Shown one piece after another: positions 30,121 to 41,510 of a DNA stretch of 64,000 bases (position 1 is its first letter; every line of letters begins with the position of its first letter). The notes under the pieces are model-generated. The model searched no databases. It was not told where the DNA came from and saw only the letters and a program-made list of their open reading frames with translations. Where the stretch lies: the NCBI GenBank assembly GCA_020466095.1, contig CM035807.1, forward strand, positions 63,396,650-63,460,649, given 5' to 3'. The DNA comes from Chlorops oryzae. Taxonomy: Eukaryota; Arthropoda; Insecta; Diptera; Chloropidae. A program made the translations under genes and the position numbers.

Positions 30121-31440
30121 TTGCATGTCAACAAAAAAATTGAAAGTAAAATAAGTGTTGAACAATCGCCGCCGTGTGGCAGACGTCGCTCGGACAGTGT
30201 TACCGAATCGATCCAACAACAAAATGCTCTACTGAACCTTCACTCAGTGGCTTCTGGCAAGCTTTCCCGCACACCGCAGCAAACAAATGCAGTAAATGCG
30301 CTGCTCTTTCCGCCTACAAGCTCCAATACTCCCTGCTCGATTGCAGTAAATACGCCCATTAATACTTTTGCCACTCCTAAGTACACAGCTATAACGTCAA
30401 CGGTTTTGGCTCTTTTTCCAAGTTTTAGCTCTGCAACAACAACAGCATCACTGCAAAACGAAGAAACAACCATCATCTTAGCAAACACTAGGTCTATCCC
30501 AGAAGAAGAATACTGCAAACAAAAGGAACCTAAGATTGCTGCTCAAACCGCTGCTCAGAACTTAGTCTTGTTCTCTGCACAAGCAAATGCTAGCGCCGCT
30601 GCGAAAATCTGAGTCACCAAAAACGCAAGGACAAAAGGCTCAAAAATTACTAAAACCCAACGGAACAACATGTTTTGCTTCTATCCCAAGCCAAAAAAGC
30701 TTTGCGATCCTTGCTAGCAACGATGATCATGAATCACCCAAACCTAACCCCGCCAATAAAATTAAGGCTTCAACAAACTTCTTGCTTAAGGAGTGTTAGA
30801 ACGCTCTGGAAGCAACTATCCCTCGTTATTTTAGCACTAGCAAATATCACGTGGTTTCACTTAAAAGAGGCCACGTGAAAGAAACAGAAGTCCAAAAATA
30901 TAGTGAAAGCCAGTAATGGGCCCTGGTCAACGAACTAAATTCTCCCAGAAAAAGCTATTATAAGTACTTACCAGCTTAACGGAAGCAAGCGTGTTATAGT
31001 AAGAATTAAAGGTATTGAACCCTTAGAGGACTCAGTATATATTAAAAATTCCCTGCAAGCTGCAGGATTCCCCACAAAGAGTGCTTTTAGGATTTAAAAC
31101 AATAGATGAGTTCCGCAATCCTTATACCGTATTGAGCTTGATCCAGAAGCTTGTACAAAAAAAACCAAAAAATAACCAGATCCACACAATTTACAATCTC
31201 AAATGCTTGCTTCTCCGCAAAATTACGATTGAAGCGCCTCAAAAGCGGAAAGGACCGGTACAGTGTTCTAACTGCCAAATTTTTGGTCACACGCAAAACT
31301 ATTGCCCACTTCACCCCGTGTACGCTACATGTGGAGTTCGGCATTCTTCGAACTCTTGTCAAGTTGATCAAGTAAACCCTGATTCAAGAAAGTGCAGCAA
31401 CTGTCTACAATCTACATGGCAATACAGCACAAAGTCCAAC
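30121..31440 (+). pseudogene. Jk-B ORF1, N-terminal and zinc-knuckle part
   Basis: The Ser/Thr/Ala/Gln-rich N-terminal region is open for 163 codons (30121-30612), then frames break. The C-terminal knuckle part (31081-31440) reads QIHTIYNLKCLLLRKITIE, then CSNCQIFGHTQNYC (a perfect CCHC), a second cluster with a Cys changed (YATCGVRHSSNSC) and CSNC. The order matches intact ORF1 of Jk-C. It is interrupted near 31440 by the other LINE; the ORF1 tail resumes at 34440. Confidence 0.8.
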
Positions 31441-34400
31441 CCAAGAGGAAAATTATTGCTGTAAAAAACCCTCTTTTGGCCTCACCTATTATGTGTAATA
31501 ATAACGACGCACTTATCGATCAAATTTGTGTGTCTATTAATGGTCATACGGGCAGATTAACATTATGTTCGTCCTTTATACCTCCGAATAGCGGTGTAGG
31601 TATTTGTAAGGCGCATATAGATAATATTGCTTCAAATAATGGTGAAGATCATATATGTGTGCTAGGTGATTTTAATTTAAGCAATTTAAATTGGAGCTTA
31701 GCTGAAGATAATGTTACCCTAATTGCATCTAATGCTTCGAGTATCACTGCAATTTTTGCAATCGATTCTTTTTCGGATATAAATCTCAATCAAGTAAGAT
31801 AACTGCGTAAATATTGTGTACAAAGTGCTACACTTAGTCTTTATTTCTCATGACTTAAAATGTACTGTCTCTAAGTCGCCTTTTTCTATTTCACCTCCAA
31901 CGGTGCATCATATGGCTTTGTTAGTAGAATAAGATTTTTATGATTTCTACGTACTTGTTACTAATAATGTAGATCAGTTTTATTATGATTATAATTATTG
32001 TAATTATAACATTGTTAACCAGAAAATCAATAGTATTGATTGGAATAGTGAATTGGAAGATCGTAGTCCCGGGGTAGCATTCTGAGTATTTAAAAGGCAG
32101 ATTTACGATATCATAAAAGAGCCTATACCGCGTTTAAAAAGAAAAAAACTTAGCCCTCCTTGGGCTACTATTGGCCTTAAGAAGTTAAAAAATCTAAGAA
32201 ACAAATTTTATAAAAAATATTTGGTTTCTGCGATACTTTTGATAAATATAAGCATTATATGCGTGAATTTAACTTTTTAAAAAGTTATCTTCTTAAGAGT
32301 TATAGACTGAAGCTCGAAACTGGCATTAAATCGAATCCTAAGGAGTTCTGGCGCTTCACATTCAAAAAGAAAATGTTCTTATATTCCAAAAAGGATGTTT
32401 GTAAAGGAATTTGCTGTCAACTCTTTAGCGGATACTGCAAATCTATTCTTTTTGTAACTGAATTGGACATTATATGTGGCATAATTAAACTAAAAATACT
32501 CATCCGAAGTTCATTTGGATGGTTTCTCGGTCGAATTTCTTCGCGTTGTGCATCAAGCATTGTCCTGCCTCTGATGAGCATCTTTAATAAATCCTTTCAA
32601 ACTGGGATATTTTTTTATGACCGGAAGATAGCCTTTATCACTTCTATATTCAAATCTGGCTGTAAGAATAATATTGAGAACTATAGGACTATTTCAAAAG
32701 TTTCGAATATCAGTAAACTTCTTGAGTGTATTGTTAAACAGATTCTGTCATCTACTGTAAAAAATTTGGTGTCCCCGCTACAACATGGATTCATGTCCGG
32801 ACGATCAGTGTCTAATTTTGCAAGCTTTTGGGAGTATGGCATATCTGCTTTTAGCACTGGGTACCAGGTTGGTGCAATTTATACAGACTTTTTCAAGGCC
32901 TTCGATAAGGTTTCACACCAAGTACTTATTTGTATGCTTGAGGGTTTCATTCTAGTATCTTGTTGTGGCTTGAGTCCTATCTTAAGAATAGAACATCTTT
33001 TGTTCGAATTGACAATCCCTTATCGCGACCCATTGTTGCGACTTCGGGTGTTCCAGAAGGGAGTATCCTTGGACCGCTGCTATTTCTTTTTATTTATTAA
33101 TGACATACCTAGGTCATTAAAAAATGCCCAATGCTTATTATTCGCAAATGACATGAAAATATTCCTGGCGGTAAAGACTTTTGGTAACGTAATGATATTA
33201 CAGTATGAAGTCAACTCAGTGTAGTATCTTTCTCGAAAGCAAATCAAGTCCTTCAATCCTCCTATAGCCTTGGAGGTTCTGTTTTACGTAAAACTGATAT
33301 GATCAAAGCTCTGGGTGTGGTTTTCGACACAAAATTCACTTTCGCTCAGCAGTTTAATTCTTAAAAGTGCCCCAGTAATGTAATGTAATGTAATAGTAAT
33401 GATAGTTTTCCCAATAGCGATTACTTGACAGCTGTCAAAGATACAAACGTCATTCAGCCATAAGAATATTCAGAAAGGTTTGCCATTTCACCATTCATCG
33501 TTTCACGCTTCCCAACCGCTTAGAAATATAATTAAACAAAAATATATGCGAAATTCCGGTTCGGCTGTGAATACGCAACATGAATTTCGTCGTGAAGTCG
33601 GCCGTCATTATGGCTTCAGTGAGCATGCAATTCAACGCACCGTGCCAAACTTTGAAGATGATTCATATCGGTCGTATCGACGCTGAGCAGTCGAATTAGG
33701 ACCCTCCGCTGCTGAAGCACTGCCAGCGTTCCCGAGGTGGCCATTTGAATGATGTCTTGTTCCATACATAATGGCATGAATGTAGCTTCAAAATAAAGCC
33801 AAAACCAATTTGATATCTAAAACCGTTGTCGTTTTATTTGAATTTATTTTCCTATCGTTCTCATTGGGGCAACCCTTTATCATCCCTAAAGCATTCAAAA
33901 CTCTTGCATTTATAAGGCGTAACAGCTTGAATTTTTCAGACCCGTACACATTAAAATCTCTTTACTGTTCACTAGTCAGACCCATATTGGAATATGCCTC
34001 CCTTATTTGGAGTCCTTTTTATGCAGACATATTGCACGTATAGAACGCATTCAGAAAGCATTCACCCGATGTGCTTTGCGACGTCTGTTCTCCAGATTTG
34101 AGCTTCCGCCTTCTTATACGCGTCCAGATTTACTTCAAAGGATATTTTTCATGTCCCGGCACGAGCATTAAGGAATGTCGAAATATTCAATTAAAGTGTC
34201 AGAAAAACAAATTATGCTATGTATGCGCCTATTTATAGAGCCTCATCTGTGATAAACTCCATTGCTAATATCAATACTTTTGATTTATCTCTTACTAGAG
34301 TAAACCTTACAACACTAGTGGACAATTTATTACTTCATTTTAGTTTTGCTAATAGTCTGTCAGAAATTAAATTCATTGACTAAATGGAATAAATAAATAA
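31440..34400 (+). pseudogene. LINE-D: 5'-truncated LINE ORF2 inserted in Jk-B
   Basis: Endonuclease remnants (LTLCSSFIPPNSG, ICVLGDFNLSNLNW with the Asp-x-Asn of APE nucleases) at 31490-31800. Reverse transcriptase at 32259-33224 contains YRTISKVSNISKLLE, PLQHGFMSGRSV, IYTDFFKAFDKVSHQVL (motif A), a damaged GVPEGS region and LLFANDMKIF where the catalytic FADD or YADD has become FAND. The C-terminal part is at 33860-34130 (SDPYTLKSLYCSLVRPILEYA). The 3' end is AATAAA-rich repeats near 34390. Clade uncertain (CR1/jockey-like by wording). A Tc1-like fragment lies inside at about 33395-33850. Confidence 0.78.
33395..33850 (+). mobile_element. Fragment of a Tc1/mariner-like transposon (helix-turn-helix part)
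   Basis: It interrupts LINE-D. The frame 33480-33686 reads LRNIIKQKYMRNSGSAV then EFRREVGRHYGFSEHAIQRTV, the pattern of the N-terminal helix-turn-helix of a repetitive fly transposase family (K-x-YY-x-NSGS-x(4)-T/Q-x(3)-R-x(3)-YG-x(6)-AIRR-x-V). No catalytic domain is present. Borders are not defined by visible TIRs. Confidence 0.45.
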
Positions 34401-34439
34401 AATAAAATAAAACATAAATTCCTCAAGAAGTTCCGAATT

Positions 34440-34729
34440 TCTTGCCGATCCAGCAAGGGCCAGCATCAGCTGCCCTTCCTCAAAAAGCAATTTTACATCC
34501 TGACGTAGTAAGACCAAACACTGCACTCCAATCATCTCTTGCTACAGTAGCACACCCCTCTCATATTGCTAGGAATATCTCCTGCGCTGACGGCACCAGG
34601 TCAAAATCTGCGACTACGTCAATTTTGGAAGCAATGATCTCCAATCTGACCAACTGTATGATGCAGTTCACTTCAACTGTGCAATTAATGCAGCAAGAGA
34701 TGATGCGGGCACAAAGGCAACTCACATAA
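34440..34729 (+). pseudogene. Jk-B ORF1 C-terminal tail
   Basis: 95 codons ending ILEAMISNLTNCMMQFTSTV... MQQEMMRAQRQL, equivalent to the Met/Gln-rich coiled tail of intact Jk-C ORF1 (EIMISTLTQSLSQFMQTM). It is followed within a few bases by ORF2 sequence. Confidence 0.75.
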
Positions 34730-35689
34730 ATTTTAATTGCAACGAAATTAATGTCTTTAAAATTTGTCACTGAAATGCTAATATCATTCGTCAACACACA
34801 CTCGGAATTCAAAAATTTCTTGAAGTAAATTCAATGGACGTTATGCTCGTAAGTGAAACATACTTCACAAATAAAAACAATTTTTATATTAAAAACTACA
34901 CTTTTTATGACACTCATCGCACAGATGAAATGCACACAGTGGCATGGGCATTTTGATGAAAACTCAAATAATAAACAATTTAATGGATTAATTCTGCCAA
35001 AATTGTTTGCAAACAACCTCTATTGCATTGCAATATGGTAACAGCATTAACGCTTTGAGTGCAGGATACTGCCCATCGAGATTTCCTGTTACTGGTACTT
35101 AATTTTTGGAGTACTTCCAAAAGCTTGGCAACAAACTTATAGGATCTGGGGACTATAATGCTAAGCACCCACTTTGGGGCTCTAGATTGATAAGCCCCAA
35201 AGGCCGACAATTATATCGATAGCTTCGGATAGAAAGGGCGTAACTCATTTTTTTTTTTAAAACGAGATTTTTGCATTTTCTGATGGTCGACTCTCAAATA
35301 CACCCCCTCCAAAAAAATTGACGACCTTTGATTGAAAATACCGAAGTTATAGTTACTTTTAAAAAAGCCCTAACTCATAGCGAACAATTTTGCGAAAGAA
35401 AAAAGCCCTAACTCACAAAAAGACGTTCAACTACGCCAGTGATGGCGAGACCTATAAATTAACAACATTCATAACTGTGCGTGTGCATTAGGGTGATGAC
35501 TTTTTTTGAAACTCTTTTCCTGTATCATAGTAAGATGAACTTTTATTAGACTTCATAAAATACTAATTTTAAGGTTATTTTGTAAAAAAAATGTCACGCA
35601 TCAAGTCATTTGAAAAATTTAATTTTTGATTTTTTTTCCAAATTTTTGATGTTACTGTAAGCAGAGTAGCTCCTAGAGGGGTCAAATGT

Positions 35690-36000
35690 AGGACCAACTA
35701 CCATTATTTTTTTATTCCCAACAATTTATCCAAACATACCTTCCCCCTATCTCCACTCCTTAAGGGGGCTCCAATACAAAAGTAATTTTTTTATGAATTT
35801 TCCCCCCACTGTCCTAACTAGCCCCAGAGTGCCCCTAGAGGTGTCAAATGTTTGACCGACCCCCATTAACTTTGTCTCATTAACATTTTTTCCCCAACAT
35901 ACTGACCCCCTATCTCCCCTCCTTAGGGGGTCACCCATACAAAATTACCTTAATTTTATCACAATTTCTATCTCCCCTCCTTAGGGGGGTCCCCATACAA
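35690..36000 (+). repeat. Degenerate tandem repeats with CTCCTTAGGGGG core
   Basis: Three related blocks around CCCCTATCTCC(A/C)CTCCTTA(A)GGGGG followed by TCC/CCCATACAAAA at about 35745, 35900 and 35968, with a repeated phrase about GCCCCTAGAGG(G/T)GTCAAATGT at 35670 and 35830. Diverged, period roughly 150. Confidence 0.6.
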
Positions 36001-36309
36001 AAATAGGCTTAAATTAAAGATAAATGCCTCACGAACTTCAATCTATAATATAGATGCCGTAGGAACAAGAACGAGCATGTTCAGTATGTATATTCGAAAA
36101 ATTTACACAAGTACCTTTTAAACGAGCCTAATATGAAGAATATTGGATTCGTTTTTGGTATGTTTTAATAATATGTTATAATTATTACTTTTTTTTAAAA
36201 CTGAATTTTGGGTTCCATCCCCTAACTGGCCAAATAATGACCCTAGTAGAAAAAAAATAAATTTTCTACTCAAATGCCGCAAACCTCAATCTATGACGAG
36301 TTTTTTGAG

Positions 36310-36555
36310 ACTATAACCATTAAAATCGGTTAGTGGTTTCTATTCATAAAATTAATTCAAAACAAATATTTTTTGGAACGCATTATTCACTGTTTTCACG
36401 TTCCTTTCTTAAGTCTTTGCATGTCTCTCTTGGTCTGTATGCATGCAAAGACTCAAGACACGAACGTGAAAACATTGAATAATGCGTTTCAAAAAATATT
36501 TGTTTTGAATTAATTTTATCAATAGAAACCACTAACCGATATTATTGGTTATAGT
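36310..36555. repeat. About 246-bp near-perfect palindrome inside the MITE
   Basis: The left arm ACTATAACCATTAAAATCGG onward mirrors the right arm ending ATTATTGGTTATAGT, with matching stretches through AACAAATATTTTTTG, GCATTATTCA and TTTCACGTTC to the centre near CTTGGTCTG. It could be a nested foldback MITE or a hairpin of the host MITE. Confidence 0.8.
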
Positions 36556-38350
36556 ATAGTGCTGGATCGCATCTTATAATTTTATTTATATTTTAAACTT
36601 TGCGTACAAAGACCTAACTCACGTGTTTTGAACGAAAATTGATATCAAAAAGCCCTAACTCAGAAAACTGCTCGAAACACAGAAAAAATAAAAATTCAAG
36701 CCTAAAACAAATTTCGTGCGTAGTATTTAATTGAGTTTGCGTTTAAACTTTTTTTAAATATCTAACCTTTGCGATTTTATGAAGTTTTTTCCTTCTCCTG
36801 TAAAGTAGCAAAATAATGAGTTACGCCCTTTCTATCCGAAGCTATCGATATTCACCTATCATAAATAGTCGTGAAAATTTTGACTGTATTTCAACAGGTC
36901 AACCCACTTACTGGCCTTCCGAGTTGCAAAAAAAACCCAACCTCATTGACTTTGTAATGAGCAAAAACTTTGATCGAAGCGAAGTACAACTTCAATCTGT
37001 CATCGTATCATTCCCCTGTTATATTAACAATGATGGCCTTGCACACAAATACCGAAAAACCAGGTAGACCTTTATATTTATTACTCGAAAAAACGACTGG
37101 CTTAAGTCTGAAAAATATATAAGCTCCTATTTAAATGAGAACACGATCCTTCGGAGCGAAAGTGATATTGAAGATGCTGCAACAGAGTTGAATAATATCA
37201 CAATATCGGCAGCAGTTCAAGTCGCTCTAAAATTGATCAGCTACCCAAAAGTATCACGGAGATATATTTCAAGTGAGCTCGAAAACCTTGTACGACAAAA
37301 AGGACGCCTATGAAGGGAATGGCAGCGTCAACGATGACCCACCGCGAAGCACAACTTAGTTCAAGCAGCCAAACTCCTGACAGAATGACTTCATAATGAG
37401 CTGAAAACCAATTTAGAAAATTTTACACAAAAGTTGAGCTCAACAGCAGAAACTAATTACTCTCTATGGAAAACTAACAAAAAATTGAAGGCACCCAAAA
37501 CAAACTTAGCATCGCTGCCTGCTAACACTGGAGGTTGGGCTAGAAAGGATGAAGAAAAAGCTGATATATTTGCTAGGTATCTGGAAAAGGATTGCAAGCC
37601 TAACCCACGGACGAACACCTTCCAATTGCCTCAAATGAACCCAGATTTAAAAGAAAACACACATGTGTTACAGCATAAGAATGTTCAAACTATCCTTGGC
37701 GAGCTAAGCACAAAAAGAAAAACAGCCGGCTTTGATCTTGTCACCCCTCAGATGTTACAAAAACTTCCCACTGTAGCCACTAGGTTAATCTGTGAGGAAC
37801 CTCACCCAGAGTCATTGTTAAGTAGAGTAGGTTGAGTCAAGCTGTAGGACAGCCACGTTTATTTTAAGTCATTTTTAATTTATTATATTGTTCTTTTCGG
37901 TTTTATCTTCACAAGCACACCGGTCACTAAAAGCAAAATCCAAATATTAGTTTTAAGCCTAGTACCCGGACACGTAATGTAATAGTATAAAAACAGCCAA
38001 TCACATAGTAGTATTAAGGATAGATTATAAGCATGTGAATCCCGCCAGATAGTAGTTTAAGGCCAGGTTATAAGTGAGAAGTTGTAAGTTATAAGTGGGA
38101 AAGGACGCCACCGTGATGATGAGTTATCGATATATCGATAGCATCGAAGTTTGGAGAAAAGAGCTTAGCGTCGTTTCGAATTAGAAAACGAGCGTCACTT
38201 CTGATCCAGCCACCGACAAGCCATCACCGAAGGAGAATTTAAGCGGAAGAAAAAAATCGGAACTTGGCGACGCCATACCAATATTGGAGTGAGTAGATTC
38301 AAACGGTGAAAGTTAGTTTTGGGGAAAACCCGTATAGATTAGTGGAAGGG

Positions 38351-38610
38351 AAGATTCGTCGCACTCGATTCCAACGAAATACGTTGTGGATCCTCGTGCT
38401 CGAAGTTAACGCAATACTTGCGGGAAATAGTGAAGATTGTGGAAGTGAAGATTCGTCGCACTCGATTCCAACGAAATACGTTGCGGATCCTCGTGCTCGA
38501 AGTTAACGCAATACTTGCGGAACATAGTTAAGGTTAGGACAAGTGAAGATTCGTCGCACTCGATTCCAACGAAATACGTTGCGGATCCTCGTGCTCGAAG
38601 TTGACGTCGT
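38351..38610 (+). repeat. About 97-bp tandem repeat in the solo LTR, nearly three copies
   Basis: Units begin AAGATTCGTCGCACTCGATT at 38351, 38448 and 38546; each contains GGATCCTCGTGCTCGAAGTT. Confidence 0.9.
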
Positions 38611-38612
38611 TT

Positions 38613-38990
38613 TGCAGAAGTCAGGGAATAAAGTCCTGGAAATCGTGCTCAGTGGTTTACAGTGAGCTCTCGCTATATCCTCGTGCTCGGTTTGCTACGC
38701 GGTCGTTTTGCAGAAGTCAGTGAATAAAGTCCCGGAAATCGTGCTCGGTGGTTTACAGTGAGCTCTCGCTGTATCCTCGTGCTCGGTTTGCCACGCGGTC
38801 GATTTGCGGAAGTCAGGGAATAAATTCCCGGAAATCGTGCTCGGTGGTTTACGGTGAGCTCTCGCTGTATCTTCGTGCTCGCTTTGCCTCGCGGTCGTTT
38901 TGCGGAAGTCAGTGAATAAATTCCCGAAAATCGTGCTCGGTGGTTTACGGTGAGTTCTCGCCGGACCCTCGAGCTCGATTTGCCACGCGA
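38613..38990 (+). repeat. 96-bp tandem repeat in the solo LTR, four copies
   Basis: Units begin TGC(A/G)GAAGTCAG at 38613, 38709, 38805 and 38901 and contain GAAATCGTGCTCGGTGGTTTAC. The CCTCGTGCTCG word is shared with the 97-bp array, so the two arrays are related. Confidence 0.9.
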
Positions 38991-39335
38991 AGAGTTACGC
39001 TGAAAGAAAGAATTTCGAGTAGAGTAGTGTTGCGGTAGGTTAGGATCAGAAGCGTCGCAACTACGCGGATAGCGGACATTCCTCGAAGACTCCGACTGCG
39101 AGGCGGCGCGACACACGGTGGTCTTACACACACGGCTAGCTTTACGTACGCATTTAAGAGTAGGTTATTCAGAATTTATCCTTAGGCGTTCCCCTTAAAA
39201 AAGGGAACACATTTCCAAATAAATAACACCTTTATAACGATTAATCCCCTTGAGTTCCTTTATATATTTTTGTGAGGAAGGTTCCCTAGTAACTCGACTG
39301 AGTAAATACCACGGCTGGGAAAACGGTCCCTTACA

Positions 39336-39952
39336 AATCCATTTCATATTTAATGTCATACCAAGATTAGGATTCTACCGTCGAATGGAAAATTTCTAAT
39401 ATCATCATGATCCTAAAACCAGGTAAACATTCCTCATTCCCATCATCAAGTCGAGCAATAAGCCTACTGCCTTTGGTCCCTAAAGTTTTTGAAAAATGCC
39501 TCTTGGCAAAAATGTTGCCACTGTTACAGAGCACAGGAGTTATTCGCGAGCACCAGTTTGGTTTCCGCAAAAGGCACGGTACAATCGAACAGGTAAACAG
39601 AGTCACTATTGAAATTAGAAATGCGTTAAAAAAAAAAAAGAAATATTGTTTTGCAATATATCTCAATATTTCGCAAGCCTTCGATTAGGTATGGCACTCT
39701 GGTTTTATGATTACAATTTAACAAACGCTTCCCCACACCACTAACAAAGTCCTACAATCCTATCTCTGTGAAAGGAAATTAAAAGTTAGCTATGGAACAC
39801 AAACGACAAAATAATTCGGCATTTAAGCAGGCGTACCATAAGGCAGTGTCTTAGGGCCTTTGTTATATCTGATTTATACCGCTGTCCTGCCTGTTTCCCC
39901 ACAGCTTTTCACTTCAACATTTGCAGATGACACAGCAATTTAAAATGCACAT
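39336..39952 (+). pseudogene. Jk-B ORF2, RT fingers and palm
   Basis: 39407-39688 reads SSRAISLLPLVPKVFEKCLL, REHQFGFRKRHGTIEQVNRV, YLNISQAFD (motif A with VDVQQAFD changed) then a stop. Later fragments encode a GVPxGSVLGPLLYLIYTAVLP region near 39830-39900 on a shifted frame and FADDTAI at 39920-39940, the catalytic FADD. The hAT-like element interrupts it at 39953. Confidence 0.82.
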
Positions 39953-40655
39953 TAGGGTGGCCTTCAAAAGCACAGAAAAAACAAAGTTTGTCTAATTCTG
40001 TCGTCCAGGGGCTCAAAAGTTTGGACCTTATTAATTTCTAAAACTGCATCTTTCTTCCTAAGGACACAAAACCCTAACGCTATACATCAAAAATTTCTTT
40101 AACAAAAACAGTTTTTTGAAATAAGAAGTTTTCTGCATTTTACGGGTTTATCTTAAGGGGACCTTCTGGTCTAGAATTTTTTGAAAATTGCTTTTTTTTA
40201 TATATATTTCGGAAGAATAGACTTTTAAGAATATGCTGGCAAAGTTTCGTGAAGATATTGACAATATTTGTTTTGCTAGAGCCTTTGTAGAAGGTGGAGA
40301 CAGCAGGCAGCGCGCTTGATCAAAGCAACTTTGAACGCGTTTATATCAAAACTACTTTTTTTGACCTGCTGTGAATGAAAACAAAAAAACCATCAAACCG
40401 ATTTGTCTGGAATTTTTATATATTATTCATAACATCAATGACTATGGCCCGAACTAGAATCGAATTTTTATTTCAAGAACTTCATATTTTTTCATAAAAA
40501 AAATTGTCAAAAAAAGGGGAGTTTTTGATGGTTGAAATAAAATATTGCGCCATTTTGTCAATTTATAAAAAAAAAAATTTTTATTCTAGTTCCTGCCATA
40601 GCCGCATTCATTCTGATTAATAAATATTATTTTTTTTTTTTTTCAATTACCAGAA

Positions 40656-40745
40656 CTCGACACACTTAAGTCTATCTGTCTCTGTTTGCCCACACGATTT
40701 TTACTGGTGGCAAAAAAAGACAGATAGTCTTAAATGTGTCGAGTA
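40656..40745. repeat. Hairpin-forming inverted repeat
   Basis: CTCGACACACTTAAGTCTAT and CTGTCT on the left pair with AGACAGATAGTCTTAAATGTGTCGAG on the right around a 35-base loop. It may be a small nested element. Confidence 0.75.
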
Positions 40746-41019
40746 AATACGTATCAAGTGGTCATGTAAACATGGTATGTAATTGATTAAGAGTCACATA
40801 AAAATTGACTGAATGAGTCAGTTAAGTGTTTTAGTGAAAAAAGCACGTGTGCGGCACACCGACACATGAAGGGAAATATATAGGCAAGAGTACATAAACA
40901 CGCATACGGGTGACTGATCAGTCAGACTGAATGTTTATGTGGCGCATTAATGAGCGACCATGAAATAAATGAAATTTTGGGGAAGAAGTTAGAAATTGTT
41001 TCAGAAACCGTTTCGAACC

Positions 41020-41150
41020 TGTTTTGGTGTTTCGGTTTCGGTTCGGGAACCGGTTTCCCAAAAAACAAAATCGGTTTAGGTTTAATTTCGGTTAGAAAAA
41101 TAAACCGGTTAAAATCGGTTACGGTTACGGTTTTGGTTCCGGTTGCAAAC
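41020..41150 (+). repeat. CGGTTT/GGTTC-rich cryptically simple DNA
   Basis: Dense runs of CGGTTT, CGGTTAC and GGTTCCGG words. This drives the false reading frame at 40950-41273. Confidence 0.8.
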
Positions 41151-41159
41151 CCTGATTTT

Positions 41160-41510
41160 GATAAACTTTTCTCTTGTCCTCAACGGGTCCAATGCCAATT
41201 TGAAAGAGGCGATATTGAGACGGTACTAATTAGTGCTCCGTATAGCAAAATTTTTGGTTGTTTATTATACTGAGCTACTCTAATAGCCCCGATCGTGCAA
41301 TCTCCCAGGGATGCGCCTTTTAACCTTAGCCGTGAGACTCTATTTTAACAATGAAATGGACTTACCATAGAAAAATTGGAAAAAAATTACTCTTGTCCTC
41401 AACGGGGCTAATGCCAATCTGAGAAAGGCGATAATGATGCAGGACTTGTTATTTCTCAGTCAGGAAACATTTTCGATTGCTTACAATACTGAGCTACTCT
41501 TACAGCTTAA
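41160..41510 (+). repeat. Diverged direct repeat, two copies about 225 bp apart
   Basis: Both copies share TCTTGTCCTCAACGGG, AATGCCAAT(T/C)TGA, AAAGGCGATA and TACTGAGCTACTCT words, at 41170-41280 and 41390-41505. Confidence 0.75.

Larger units (their letters stand above)
35221..36843. mobile_element. Palindromic MITE with subterminal GCCCTAACTCA repeats
   Basis: 1623 bp with 30-bp inverted ends (AGCTTCGGATAGAAAGGGCG then TAACTCAT) and the palindromic word ATCGAT on both sides (35215-35220, 36844-36849), probably the target duplication. Removing the element and one ATCGAT restores the Jk-B ORF2 frame. Inside, the word GCCCTAACTCA or a one-base variant occurs at 35367, 35405, 36611 and 36652, plus GGGCGTAACTCA at 35236 and its complement at 36817. 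No transposase. Also contains CCCCTCCTTAGGGGG-type repeats (35740-36000) and a large hairpin (36310-36555). Confidence 0.85.
34740..37790 (+). pseudogene. Jk-B ORF2, endonuclease and start of RT, interrupted at 35221-36843
   Basis: The endonuclease begins near 34745. Visible: VNSMDVMLVSETYFTNKNNFY (the Glu of the APE fold), then GDYNAKHP-type Asp-Asn at 35148 on a shifted frame. It crosses the MITE: codons for RQLYR at 35205-35220 continue as YSPIIN at 36846. Next come QPTYWPSELQKKPNLIDFVM and, after several frame changes, 37434-37790 (GWARKDEEKADIFARYL, KTAGFDLVTPQMLQKLP), which matches the linker before RT in Jk-C. The solo LTR follows. Confidence 0.82.
37791..39335 (+). mobile_element. Solo LTR, 1545 bp, with 4-bp target duplication AATC
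   Basis: Starts TGTGAGGAACC and ends CCCTTACA, flanked by AATC at 37787-37790 and 39336-39339. No coding and no primer site or polypurine tract adjoin, so it is a solo LTR left by LTR-LTR recombination. It interrupts Jk-B ORF2 in RT: codons ATRLI continue as HFIFNVIPRLGF across it. It contains two tandem arrays (38351-38610 and 38613-38990). The long LTR and 4-bp duplication fit Ty3/gypsy families with large LTRs; orientation is a guess. Confidence 0.82.

Noticed and set aside
38673..39131. 152-codon minus-strand frame with repeated peptide ELTVNHRARF
   Set aside because: It is a translation of the 96-bp tandem repeats of the solo LTR (period divisible by three). No independent coding evidence.
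40950..41273. 107-codon plus-strand frame
   Set aside because: Mostly CGGTTT-rich simple sequence inside a hAT-like element; no recognisable domain.
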